From contig NC_065878.1 of assembly GCF_933775445.1 (NCBI RefSeq), positions 15,697,395 to 15,761,394 of the forward strand: a stretch of 64,000 nucleotides of DNA. Reading direction: 5' to 3'. The position numbers were made by a program, and so were the translations under genes. This document shows positions 21,912 to 35,093 of the stretch, one piece after another. Each line of letters begins with the position of its first letter. Position 1 is the stretch's first letter. Source of the DNA: Argentina anserina (taxonomy: Eukaryota; Streptophyta; Magnoliopsida; Rosales; Rosaceae). The notes beneath the pieces are model-generated. The model did no database searches, was not told where the DNA came from, and saw only the letters and a program-made list of their open reading frames with translations.

Positions 21912-24598
21912 ATGGCACCCAGAAACAGTCGTGGAAAGGGCAAAGTTGGAGAGAAGAAGAAGAAGGAAGAGAAGGGTATCAATTAGTTTTTTCGCTCTTA
22001 TTTGTTAATTTAACACCAAGTTTGTTTCATAATTTAATCAAAATTTTTTACATTAATTAATTAAGTTGCTGTTTTATTTAATCACTTTGCAGTTCTTCCT
22101 GTTGTGATGGACATCACTGTGAACCTTCCAGATGAAAGCAGTGTTGTTTTAAAGGTAATTGATAATTTGTGTTAATTAAATCAGTTAAACACTTGTACTC
22201 TTCGTTATATTTCAGTCAATTTTGACAGCCTCTCATTTTTCTCCTGGTTTCTGATAAGATAATTGATTCGGGTTACATGGTGTTTGATTGTTCTAATGCA
22301 CAAATATAGCATATAGTGTCAAAATTAGTTCTTGGTAGGTTTGGACCATGTTGTTACCCCTCCAGAGTCCAAACTATACGACACCAACTTCCATAATAGA
22401 AGCTAAACAAGGCTCGTGCCAAGCACTAAATGAATGTGGTCTTCTTGCCCTTATTGAGTTATTGTTATTGCTTTTGGCAAGTTTACATGAGCAAATTAAA
22501 TGCCATATTCTGATTCTGAAGGCCAATCCTCGGCTCTTCTTAGTCGATGCTTTTGGATTTTTAAGCATATGTGTTGAGTAACTCTTCAGTTTTTAGCAGG
22601 GAATATCGACGGATAGGATCATCGACGTCCGCCAACTATTATCGGTGAACACCGAAACTTGTAACATCACCAATTTCTCACTATCTCATGAGGTAGTTTT
22701 CCGTAACCCACATTGTTAATATTATCATTTCTTCAATTTTTATTTGTCTTGTGAGGATTTAAGAAAGGTGGACTTGTAATTATTCATGATTTGATGTGAG
22801 GAAATTGCATGTTGTACAAGATATCTCATCACTAAATAAGTCTTCAGTGAAATTGTCTAACAACTAAAATTGTCACACATATCAATCACGATAAAAAAAA
22901 TCGATAACTTAGTTGTAAACATCACTGAATAGAGTATTTAAAAAAATATGGATATTTGTCTAAGCTGCATGGGATCAGGTGTGGGTACGTGGAAGCGATT
23001 TTTAATTTTTTTTTAAAAAATGGGTACGTTGTGGAAGCGTCATACTAAAATAATATATATTTATATCTAAAAATATATTATATAAAACAACAAATTAATT
23101 ACTAACATTATATATGAACAATATGATAGAAAAAGAACTCAATAAACATTTTGTTATGACCTAAAATAAACAACAAAAACACTTCAATAACTAACATGAT
23201 ATTAGTAGTGTAGCTAACCACAAATGATGCGTATCACCTCTCAGTCAATCCATCATACATATGACGATCTCTCCAATCACACTGAAAAAGTATATGGAAT
23301 AAAAAAAAATATGTATCTACATTTTGCAATGAGCGGCTCGCTCTAAAGCTGAATGATTTTGTGCTCTCTCTTTGGCTTCATCCTAGTCTAGCTCTAAAAT
23401 ATACAACATTGATTTTTCACTCGTCTAGTTTCAATCATTATCTTGCTCCAAATCAAACTTTTCTAAAATATTATATGCTCTTGTTGTCTCACAAAAAACT
23501 AAAAACTCAAACAAATCCTCAAATCTCATTCAACCTGCTTGAACGAGGCTTCAACTGTATGTTTTTTGGGTTTTTATTCAATTCTAGATTTTGATTTATC
23601 TTCATGAAGTATCGAGTCCTTAAAATATAAATATTTTTAAAAAATGATTTATGTTAGAGCCGAAAAAGAGAGAAGGAAACTATAAAAACCCAACAACCCT
23701 CGCACTTCTACATCGCTTTCAAAACTTTCTTTTTCGGGAGTGTTTCAGCCGTGCTTTCGAATGCTTTTTGGACGTTTTTGGTTCCGATTTCGAAGTAAAA
23801 ATCGGACCTACGGTAAAGCTTCCGCGTATCGTAGATTTTTGTTAACTTCAGACGATTTAAAATTTTAAATCAAGATTTTATATTCATGGCGCATTTGGCT
23901 TCAAAGAATCGTCCTCATCTCAATGTTAAATTTGGCTGTATGATGTTCCTCGTGACGTGGCTCTTTTGTAGCATCGTAAAAGCAAACGTCACGTATCCTG
24001 CAACCCCTTATTTAAATATTCAAGTCAAAGCGACCATAAAATCATTGTCGTCCGTTACAGGTAAGAGGCAAACGTTTGAAAGATACGGTGGACGTCTCCG
24101 CACTCAAGCCATGCGTCCTCACCTTGGTCGAAGGTAGATCGTCTAACCAAATCCGACGTCGTTTTAGCTTTATCTTTTAATGAGCTAAACGGCGCCGTTG
24201 ATTCTGCTTCTTATTCTTCCTCTTCCCTTGATAAAGCTCACTGTTTAAAATTTTCCTCAGAGGACTATGATGAAGAGCGCGCCACCGCGCACGTGCGGCG
24301 CGTGCTGGACATCGTTGCCTGCACGACGAGCTTCGGCGCGTCACCGTCGCCGCCTCTTCCGGCGAAGGACCAAACCCTCAAGCCCGACGCCTCTCCCGCA
24401 GCCGTCTCCGGTAAAAACGCGCCGGATAACTCCGCCAAGAAATCCTCCGCCGCGGCCAAGCCTCAAGCCTCTGCCGGTTCTGATAAGCGTGACGTGGCGG
24501 TGGACTCGGACGCTGAGCTGAGCCACTCTTGCCTCAAGCTCGGCTCTTTCTACGACTTCTTCTCGCTCGCTCACCTCACTCCTCCTCTGCAATGTAAG

Positions 24599-24633
<35 letters not shown>

Positions 24634-27600
24634 AGACTCAGGGATAGTATTGTAATTTTGTTTGCGCCGGGGAAATGCTGCAGTTATCAGAAGAGTGACG
24701 AAACGACAAGTCGATGAGATTTCGGCAGAAGATCACCTCTATTCTCTTGAAGTAAGATCTTCGTTTACAATGTCATTAATTACGATTAAGCATTCGATTT
24801 TGTTTTAGGTCTGAAAGTTTTTGTGTGTTGAAAATTTGATGTGATTTGGTGGAAATTGGACAGGTGAAGCTTTGCAATGGGAAGGTTCTGCTGGTTGAGG
24901 CTTGCCGGAAGGGCTTCTATAGTGTAGGAAAGCAGCGCGTTCTGTGTCATAACCTCGTCGATTTGCTACGCCAGCTCAGTAGAGCTTTCGACAATGTTGG
25001 TTTCGCGAATTCTGCTTAGAAATGTTCAATGTGTATCAGCTTTGCAATTGCGTATTGATTGTGTGTGTGTGTTTGTCTTGCTCTTTTAGGCTTATGATGA
25101 TCTGATGAAAGCATTTTCGGAGCGTAATAAGGTAGACTATTGTTGTGCTTAATTTTATTGTTGTGGTCTTGGCTTGTGTGTTTTTGCGATTGATTAGGTT
25201 TCTTTGGTTGTTTGCAGTTTGGGAATCTTCCCTACGGCTTTCGAGCAAACACGTGGCTTGTACCGCCGGTTGCAGGGCAGTCTCCTTCGGGTTTTCCTGC
25301 TCTCCCTGTGGAGGACGAAGCTTGGGGAGGAAATGGAGGGGGTCTAGGAAGAGATGGGCAATTTGATCTGATTCCTTGGGCTAATGAGTTTTGGTATATT
25401 GCGTCTATGCCTTGCAAGACGGCAGAGGAGAGGCAGGTTCGAGATAGGAAGGCATTCCTTCTTCACAGCCTATTTGTCGACGTTTCCATTTTTAGAGCCA
25501 TTAAAGCCGTGCAGCATGTGATGTCAAAGCCGGATTTGACTTGTTCAGCTGCAAACAGTGATGTTCTTTATAGTAAGAGAGTAGGGGACCTGAATGTGAC
25601 AGTAACAAAGGATGTTAACAATGCAAGCTGTAAGGTAGATACTAAGATTGATGGAATTCAGGCAACTGGAGTGGATAAAAAGAATCTAGCACAGCGAAAC
25701 CTTCTGAAAGGGATCACTGCTGACGAGAACACTGCTGCACATGTGAGTTTTTGTCTGGAATAGTGGTGTCTGTCTTACTTTCTCTAGGGCTGTAGTGTTC
25801 TTTTATCTCTGGTTAACTTGGTTCATTTGTGATAATTCTTGATTAACATATGTGCAGGATGTCACCACTTTAGGTGTTGTCAATGTCCGATACTGTGGTT
25901 ACATTGCAGTTGTGAAAGTTGAGGGGAAAGAAACTAAGAAAGTCAATTCTCCATCACAAAGCATGGACCTCCTTGATCAACGTGAAGGTGGTGCTAATGC
26001 CCTTAATATTAACAGGTACTCATTAACGAGTCATTATGTAAAGCTATCAACCATTAGCCGCAAAGTTTTGTTAATTGATCCTAACTAGTGTCTTGAATCT
26101 TGCAGTTTGAGATTATTACTTCACACGAATACACCTTCAGAGCAGAATAAAGTAGCATCACATGGGCAAGGTCTGGAACATGAAGAGCTTTCTGCTTCCT
26201 GCGCTTTTGTAGAGAATCTGTTAGAAGAAAGTCTTGCTAAGCTGGACAAAGAGGAGCCAGATTGTGATAGTTTTGTGAGATGGGAACTGGGAGCTTGCTG
26301 GATACAGCACTTGCAAGACCAAAAAAATACAGACAAGGATAAGAAACCATTGGGTGAGAAGCCTAAGAATGAGATGAAGGTCGAGGGACTTGGGACACCT
26401 CTCAGATCTCTTAAGAACACGAAGAAGAAATCAGAGGGACTCAATATCAAAGGCCAGTCTGATAGCTCAAAGTTGCATGCAGATGGTGTTGTGGGGGAAG
26501 TAGAAAATGCTATAGGTATTGTGGATTCAAAGGTTGAAACCAGTGCTAGGGATAATGAGCTTGTGCTGACAGAGATGCTGTCTGATGCAGCCTTTGCTCG
26601 ACTAAAAGAATCAGAAACCGGACTTCATTGCAAGGTGATACATCTTATGTATCACTAGAGGCCGTATGCATATTATTTATATATTTTGAATACTTTTTTT
26701 TTGTTGCGTATATAAATGTAATGTACCTTGTGCTTGACAGTCTATGCCAGAACTGATTGACTTATCTCAGAAGTATTATGCTGAAGTTGCTCTTCCAAAA
26801 CTGGTAAAGAGAAATTATTATATGATTGATAATTCTTGTCCCCTTGTAATCTTGTTTGTAAGTATATGAAGATTCATGTTTCTAAAATTTCTTGTAAAAT
26901 GCAGGTAGCCGATTTTGGTTCATTGGAACTTTCACCAGTTGATGGTCGAACTTTGACTGATTTCATGCATACTAGAGGTCTTCGGATGCGTTCTCTTGGG
27001 CAAGTTGTAAGACCTCTTTTCTTTTTTTCTATCTTTTCTAACTTATGGCTTTCTGCTTTTATGTTTTATAGAATTTATATACCCAGTAACTTCTTGTGTC
27101 CTTAAACTTGTTGCATATGATCCATTCCTTCTGAACTTCTTCTTGTTGTTCCTTAAATGATAGTTTAAAGAAACATAACGAGAATGATAGTTTCTTCAAG
27201 ACACGTCAGCTATTGATTTGTGACTGTTGCACAATGTTAACAAGCTACTATTTTTTTTCCAAAAAATTGAACTATAACATTTAAAATATGCTCGTTTCAC
27301 TAGGGCCATCAATCGCACTACCTCTCACATCCATACTGCAAATTTCTTAAATTCTAAATATGTTAAGATGATATGTTGAACTCTGCACAGTGGTTTTTTA
27401 TTGAATGACAATTGCCTTTTGTTGTCTTTCTAGGTCAAGCTGTCAGATAAGCTATCACATGTGCAGTCCCTTTGCATTCATGAGATGATAGTGCGAGCTT
27501 TTAAGCACATACTTCAGGCAGTGATTTCTGCTGTTAAAAGTACTGAGAAATTGGCTGTGTCGATTGCTGCTGCATTGAATCTCATGTTGGGGGATGCAGA

Positions 27601-30600
27601 AAGTGAAGATTTTAATAAGTCTTCCAACGTGCATTCCCTCGTGTGGAGATGGCTGGATGTATTCTTACGAAAGAGATATGGATGGGATGTTAGTGGCTTC
27701 AACTATAATGATGTGAGGCGATTTGCAATTTTACGCGGACTGTGTCATAAGGTATGTAGCAACAGTCAACATATAGCAGATTCTAGATGCCCTGCGTATG
27801 TTAACAATGTTGTGGAAATTCATTCTGTAATTATTCAAGGGTCATACTTGCAAATACTTATTTGCATCAAAAGCAGTCTCCTTCCTGCTTCCTTTCCTAC
27901 GAATGCAGTGATATCTGTATTATTATTGTAGGAGGGTTAAATTATACAAATGCTCTTCATGTCACATTCAATATCTTGATACTTGTATACAAATATATTA
28001 AAGCTGACATTTTCTTCTCTCTTATCTGATTGTATACAAATATATTGTAGGTGGGCATTGAGATGGTTCCACGAGATTTTGATATGGAGTCTCCATATCC
28101 ATTTCAGAGTTCTGATATTGTCAGCTTAGTTCCAGTACATAAGGTGATGATTGGGCATCAAATATTAGAATCATCAATTTATTTTCTAATTCTTGTTCAA
28201 TTTTGAGTGTGTTCATTTTGTTTGATATTAATATGTCTTATGTATCTTTTCAGCAAGCTGCATGCTCTTCCGCAGATGGTAGGCAACTGCTGGAGTCATC
28301 AAAAACAGCCTTAGATAAGGGAAAACTTGAAGATGCAGTTGCATATGGTACTAAGGTATGTGGTGCTTTAAGAGTTTATTTTTTATTTTTTAATTGTTAA
28401 TTGTAGTTTGTGACAGACTTTACTTTCTTGGCATATCCAGGCTCTTGCAAAGTTGGTAGCAGTTTGTGGTCCATATCATCGAATGACAGCAGGAGCTTAC
28501 AGCCTCCTTGCTGTAGTTTTGTATCACACTGGAGATTTTAATCAGGTATGTTGCTATCCTTGTGTTGGCGAACATGTCTGACGCTAAACTGTTATATTTC
28601 TGATTCAATCTCTGGCCGATAACACACTCATTAGATTTGTATCATCATTCATATGATGTACTTGTATATTTTTACTGTTAAGGGTTATAGGAACAGCTTG
28701 TGCTTCTTAATTGAAAGAACATCATGTTTCTCTTTCTCTTACAAATACTTCTTGCCAAGATGACCAACTATTTATTATAAAAATTACAGGCTACAATTTA
28801 TCAGCAAAAGGCTCTGGATATCAATGAGAGAGAATTAGGGCTTGACCATCCAGACACTATGAAGAGTTATGGGGATCTTGCTGTATTCTATTACAGACTT
28901 CAACATACCGAGCTGGCTCTCAAGTATGGTTTTTGCTTGTTCAAAGTTTTCTCTTCGTATGGAGTGTCTCGAACCTTATATGGTTTGGGTAATATTTTTT
29001 TGCATGACTGACAACGGGTTGCTTTCTGCCTTTCTCCAAGTCACAATCTTATTGGTTCAAACTCATGTTCATTGTATGTCATATCATTTTGAACCCTAGA
29101 AAATGGTTTACTTGACTATATTTTGGCATCATGATCTCTTTAACGTATGGAATTGTCAATCTGAGTATATAGTATCAAAAGGGTTTGTCTTACTTTGTGA
29201 AATTTTTTCAATTTACAAAGAAAAACATAATAGGGTGAGAAACATTAATGTAAGATTCATAGCATGGTGCGCAGCATGTTTATTCACTGATATTGATGTG
29301 CTTCTGATATACTTTTCCTGTGAATAAAAGCTAAGAATTGTTCCTTTTCTCTGATTCAGATATGTAAAACGTGCCCTGTATCTCTTGCACCTCACATGTG
29401 GACCATCTCATCCGAACACTGCTGCCACATACATCAATGTGGCTATGATGGAAGAAGGCCTGGGAAATGTACATGTTGCCCTCAGATATCTACACAAGGC
29501 TTTGAAGTGTAATCAGAAGTTACTCGGCCCAGACCATATCCAGGTTTCTTTTTGTTTATGTCTTTTGTTTCTCATAAATATTTTCTTATATATAATTTAT
29601 GATGAAGCTAGAATTTTGTTATTCATATTATTAGTGATATGTTCTTAAAGCTTTTAGTTGATACCCAGATATCACAAGTGAAAAGGACTAGCAGTATTGT
29701 ATAGTTGTGATAACCTAGAGTCTTCATTGTTTTGCTTTGTGGATGGGAATATAATTATGTAAATGTTTTTACAGATGGGCTAGAGGGTTGTTTCAAGTAA
29801 TAGTTTAAATTGTATATTGGAAGTGTGATTTTGGTTTTGTCTTTCCTATAGTTCCTCATCTCATGTTCATGCCAGTTATAGTAACGGCAACCAAATTGAT
29901 TGTTAGGAGTTTTTTCTTAGGACGTATTAAAGTCATTATTTATAACTATTAACCATATTACATACGATAAGTTTTAGCTAGCCCAATATTATAGGTCAGA
30001 TGCTAGATCTCTAGGCATTTACTGGAATAAAATGAGGGGACTTAGGTTGTAGTAAGTAAATCACGCGTGAAACATTGCGCCATAATCCCTTATGTACTTA
30101 CAAATGTACCTTCCATATCGTGTATCTATAAATGTTAAGTTTTATATATGGCTTTTTATTCAAGAATGAAACCATCTGAAAGTTAAACTTTCCAGACTGC
30201 GGCTAGTTACCATGCTATTGCAATTGCACTCTCATTGATGGAAGCATATCCTCTAAGTGTTCAGCATGAGCAAACAACATTGCAAATTCTGCGAGCAAAG
30301 CTTGGACCAGATGATCTACGTACACAAGTATTTCTCTCATCTCTTCCTAGGTTTTTTAATTACTTTTATTCAAGTATTATTATCTCAGATGGCTGATCTA
30401 AAGTATTTCTTTTTAAGACATTTGGACATCCCATCTATAGTGTCGAAAGATAAAAACTTCTAAGACCTTCGTGTCTTGATTAAAGTCTTTTCCCTTTAAC
30501 TGGGACACTAATTGTTTTGAGCATATCTTGCAGGATGCTGCTGCCTGGCTTGAATATTTTGAGTCCAAGGCTTTTGAACAGCAAGAAGCTGCAAGAAATG

Positions 30601-33465
30601 GGACTCGAAAGCCAGATGCATCTATAGCCAGCAAAGGCCACTTAAGGTTTGTTAGCAAGAACTGATATAATGGAATTTCATGAAATCACTCGAGTTCTTA
30701 TAATCTACTTTCAGCTTCTCCACACTGTTGGAATAATCAGTTATCCGTTTACCTAAGTTGAGACAAATACATGGACTGAAACTAATAATTGATCACTAAA
30801 TTGGACTTTAATGTAATTAAATATGTATCTCGCACTGATTTAATTTTTTTTTTTATGTTTTATGACTAAATATTAAGATATTTTCTGTTTTCACAAAATT
30901 GGCAGTGTATCAGATTTGCTAGATTACATCAACCCCACTCATGATGCTAAAGGAAGAGATGCGTCAATGAAGAGGAAAACCTACATAACAAAGGTACGTT
31001 GGAGTCCTGACCATTTTATATTTGGCTTTATTTGTCACTTTTATACACATCCTAGGTGCAATTGAATAACTTCAATCAGTTTCTTGCTACCAATATGGCC
31101 TATTGAGGATAGAATCTGCAAATTGGTCCAGACAGTATGACGTATTGGTTACCATCAAACTGATAGAAGTGGTTTTTGAACTGCATCAATAAAGTACATT
31201 GATGGCAAGCTATATTTGACAGCCTATCAGTTTAGGGAAGAAAGAGTATCAGTATTCCAGTTTACATTATGGAACCTTTTTTTTTTCCTTTTTTTTTTAT
31301 AAACATGAAAATTTCTCTTTTGGCCTTGAAACCAAATGAAAAGTACCTCATCTCCTGAAATGGAATATTATTTCTTTGTAATGTACCTTATTAAACTATT
31401 TTAATTTTCTGTGCAGTTGAAGGAAAAATCCTATCAAACGATCACCTCAGCAAGTTCTGACAACTCTTCTAAGGAAACCACAAAAGAGGCCTCAGATGAA
31501 GAAAATACACTTGAACGGACAGATAAAACAGAACCCATCCAAGAAAACATCCGTGAATCGGTTGAACCCCAGCATGTTGTAGAAGAGATTCCTGTGGAAA
31601 GTTCAAATATGGTCTATTCAGAAACACATGTTGAAGGGGAAGATGACTGGCAACCTGTTCAAAGGCCTAGATCAGTGGGTTCATATGGGCGTCGTGTAAA
31701 GCAGCGGCGGGCAGCTATTGGGAAGGTCTATAGTTACCAGAAGAAATATGTAGATACTGTCACAGATTACCCTTCGGTGAAGAATACCAACCAAAACAGT
31801 AGGTATTATCTTCTAAAGAAAAGGCCGACATCACACGGAAGTTTTACAGAAAATCAGATTGCGAATTCCTCCCAAGGTACCAAGTTTGGACGGAGAATAG
31901 TAAAAGCCATTGCATACAGAGTCAAGTCTATGCCTTTGTCCACCAAAGTCGATGCAGCAGAAAGTTTGAGTTCCACATCAGAAGTCAGTCCAAATGTTTC
32001 CCCGCATGGTGGTCCAGTAAAAAGTTCTATAGTCAGTCTTGGAAAGTCTCCTTCATACAAGGAAGTAGCATTGGCTCCACCAGGTAGTATTGCTAAAATG
32101 CAAACTGTTCTCCCTCAGAATGGCATTTCAGATAATCATGAGCATGGTATCCAAACACAAGGAGACGAAATAATTGAAATCAGAGGAGATTCCAACCCAA
32201 AGATAGCTGTTCTCAAAACTATGCTCGAAGAAAAGAAGGATTGTGTATTGGTTTCAACAGATGCATTACGAGAGCATACTGAACCTGTTGAGAAGAAAGA
32301 AGATATTAAATCACCTGAAGTGAAGGAAGATAACACTTCACTGGTATTTGGGACTGTGGATGAACTTGGGTCCAGTGCTCTTAAGTTTCACGAAGCAGCA
32401 GTGGATAAAGTATTAGTAGATGGACTGCCAAAATCCATCGATTCTGTGAAGGAGGGACTGTGCGAGAATAATCCATCAAACACTTCTGAAATGCATGATT
32501 CCATCTCCACTTTGCAAGGAGTAGATGCTTTGGAAGCATCCTCTCTTGTTAATGCAGTTGATAGTCGGGGATTGCCAAATAAAAAATTATCTGCATCGGC
32601 AGCTCCATTCAATCCCTCACCATCCATTCGTGCTGCTCCGGTTCCCATGAACATTGCTATACCTTCTGGTCCGGGACCTATCCCAACTATTGCACCTTGG
32701 TCAGTAAACCTGAATATTCACCCAGGGGCTGCTGTCTTACCTACGGGTAATCCCATGTGCTCTTCTCCTCATCATCCTTACCCTTCTCCCCCTGCTACCC
32801 CAAACATAATACAGCCATTGCCATTTATGTTCCCTCCTCCTTACAATCAACCCCAAGTTGTACGAACCAGTACCTTTCCGGTTACAAGTGCGTTTCATCC
32901 GAATCATTTCACATGGCAGTGTAATGTGAACCCTAATGTATCTGAGTTTGTCCCTACAACAGTTTGGCATGGTTGCCATCCAATGGAATTCTCTGCCCCA
33001 GCACCTGTTGTTGAGCCACTCTCTGATCCCCCTCCCTTGGAGTCAAAAATTCAGAATGATGATTCTGCTCCAGTTCTGCCAGTGGACATTGATAATGTGG
33101 AGGATAGTAAGAAAGAGGCAGACCTTTTAACATCAGAGGCAACGTGTAATCCAATTGAAAGTGTCAAGGAAGTGTGTCCAGATCTTTGTGGGGTTGAAAA
33201 TGCTCAGAACAAATCATGTGTCAACCAAAATGGAAAAGTTGGAAGTGGTGCTGAAGGGACGACTGATGGAGAGAAAACCTTCAGCATTTTGATAAGGGGC
33301 CGAAGAAACCGCAAGCAGACTTTGAGAATGCCAGTAAGTTTGCTCAGTCGACCATATGGCTCACAGTCCTTCAAAGTCATATATAACAGGGTGGTCAGGG
33401 GGAACGATGCTTCCAAACCCATCAGCTTTGCATCAAGTGAAAACTGCACAGCTACTGCTACATAG
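21912..33465 (+). CDS. REC3: CLU/TPR protein, REDUCED CHLOROPLAST COVERAGE 3-like
   Basis: Twenty-three exons, all GT-AG: 21912-21975, 22093-22154, 22600-22692, 24061-24133, 24261-24593, 24684-24751, 24864-24995, 25090-25131, 25218-25742, 25858-26015, 26106-26634, 26741-26803, 26905-27006, 27434-27751, 28051-28143, 28254-28355, 28441-28545, 28790-28923, 29360-29543, 30196-30327, 30534-30646, 30906-30993, 31417-33465. They total 5562 nt and encode 1853 residues with every phase matching. Known family: CLU (clustered mitochondria) proteins; Arabidopsis REC proteins set how much of the cell chloroplasts occupy. Seen: Lys-rich N-terminus (1-21), ubiquitin-like CLU-N region (about 22-100), CLU domain (about 290-690), TPR repeats (about 905-1120), and a long disordered C-tail with Pro-rich blocks and a conserved end ([21 protein letters not shown]). 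It matches REC3 better than REC1, REC2 or FMT by recalled similarity, for example the [11 protein letters not shown] start. The large introns are 3 (1368 bp) and 19 (652 bp). Confidence 0.93.
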
Positions 33466-35093
33466 TCCCTAGTTTGTTTTTGTTACTAATCGGGTGTAGC
33501 AGGACTTTTGAGAAAAAAAGATTAAAATCTTCTTTTCAATTATATGCAGAAGGGACATGATTTAGTTGATCCCTTGGCTCTTACATTCACAACCTTGTGC
33601 TATTCTACTCATAGATTGGCGTAAGAGTTCAGGTCAGTGCTCTGACGAAGTATTTTGTAGCAATTTGTTCTTCTCATTCTAAATTTAATAGGCAAACTTT
33701 TGCTTTCCTGATCAAATGTATTATATGAATTGTGATGTGCAGGTTTACTATATGAAGCTTATTTCTGTTGGAACTTCAGTGGGAAGAGCTTATGGGGTGA
33801 AAATTTTGGTTCATCACATTGTAAGGAAATTTTGTTATTCTGGATGTTGGAACTTGGAACCACAGCGCATTTAAAGCTCATATTGGCTATTTTTGGTTAA
33901 AATAAATGAGATTTTTATTTTTAATTTGGATTAATTGTACATGACTTGATTATTCTTTGTCACCATTCCTCCCATTTTAGACCGAGTATTAACACTAGTT
34001 TTCAGTGAATCATTGTTGTGTTGCACTCAGTGATGTTTTGATTCTTGTAAAGCCATTGCCCTTGAAGTTCGACTGTACTTACCGTTTGTATTCCGCTCAT
34101 CTTAGAATTAAAGTTGTTCAAGACATTCAGTGTTTATCTACCCCATCCATTTCCTTCGATCATTTTGAACTGAGATTAATGTGGAGCCACAATCTTCCGT
34201 CAAGTATTGCCGTATTGGTTAAGGTTACATGAAAACACTAGTGTATCGAAGCTCTGGCCATCTTTATTAGTCTGGTCGGAGCTGCTCTGTCATAGCTACC
34301 CCCGTTCCAAAACAAAAGGAATTTGATTTCATATCAAATCGACAAGCCTTTGCGAACTAGGAAATTGCTATATGATTAAAGAAGCTGATCTGCACAAATG
34401 CACAATCCATACATCCTAATGTTAGCTTTAAGGAGCACAACATCCAGCTATATTAGTCACCTACCACTACCAAGTAGCATTCGTTTACCCAAAAGAAAGA
34501 ACACAAAAGAATTGATATATAACTCTGACTTGGCCTTTTACACAAAAATCCCTTTTGATAATTATATAAATTTATAAATTGACTTGATACTCCCCTTAAA
34601 AACAATTGACTTGATAGTTTAATGTTAATAGACTATATCAATTGATTCTTGAAGAAAATTACATGTTGTTAGCATAAGAACTTGGAGCAAGGAAAGTCAT
34701 CTAGATGGCCATAAAATCAAATTCCAATCTGTTGCATCAACTATTGACCAAAAAAAAAAAAAATCTCTTGCATCAACTGATTAGAGAAGCACAAATGCTC
34801 AAAGCCTCAAACATACATCCTTTTATGACATCTCAAAACACATGTTAGCTTCAGGAACACAACATCAAGCTATACAGTCAACTACCAAGTATCAATATAA
34901 AGTTAGTTCACCCAAAAAAAGAACACGAAAGGATTGTAATACAACTTTCTGTCTTGGCCTTTCTCACAGTGTTGAAGAAAGCAAGTTGAATTTTGTCTTA
35001 GATACTAAGCCTGGAATCATTTCTCATCCTGCTTTGTACCACAAAGGAATAACTGAATTCTGCAGAGACCTTTTCAAGGAGTACGAATGTCGC
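33466..35093. other. Convergent intergenic region and 3'UTRs
   Basis: It holds the 3'UTR of the REC3-like gene (+) and of the DOMON/b561 gene (-), whose ends face each other. No gene was recognised between them; it contains the imperfect duplication at 34375-34970. Confidence 0.6.
34375..34970. repeat. Imperfect direct duplication beyond the b561 gene
   Basis: A block at about 34375-34541 recurs in diverged form at about 34779-34970. Both carry GCACAAATGC, ATGTTAGCTT, GGA(G)CACAACATC, AGCTATA, CTACCAAGTA, a CACCC/TACCCAAAA...GAACAC string and TTGGCCTT in the same order. The second copy ends near the stop codon of the minus-strand gene, so it probably includes 3'UTR. Confidence 0.65.

Noticed and set aside
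26107..26658. Separate reading frames within the REC3 region read as independent genes
   Set aside because: All join in frame through GT-AG introns to one 1853-residue protein.
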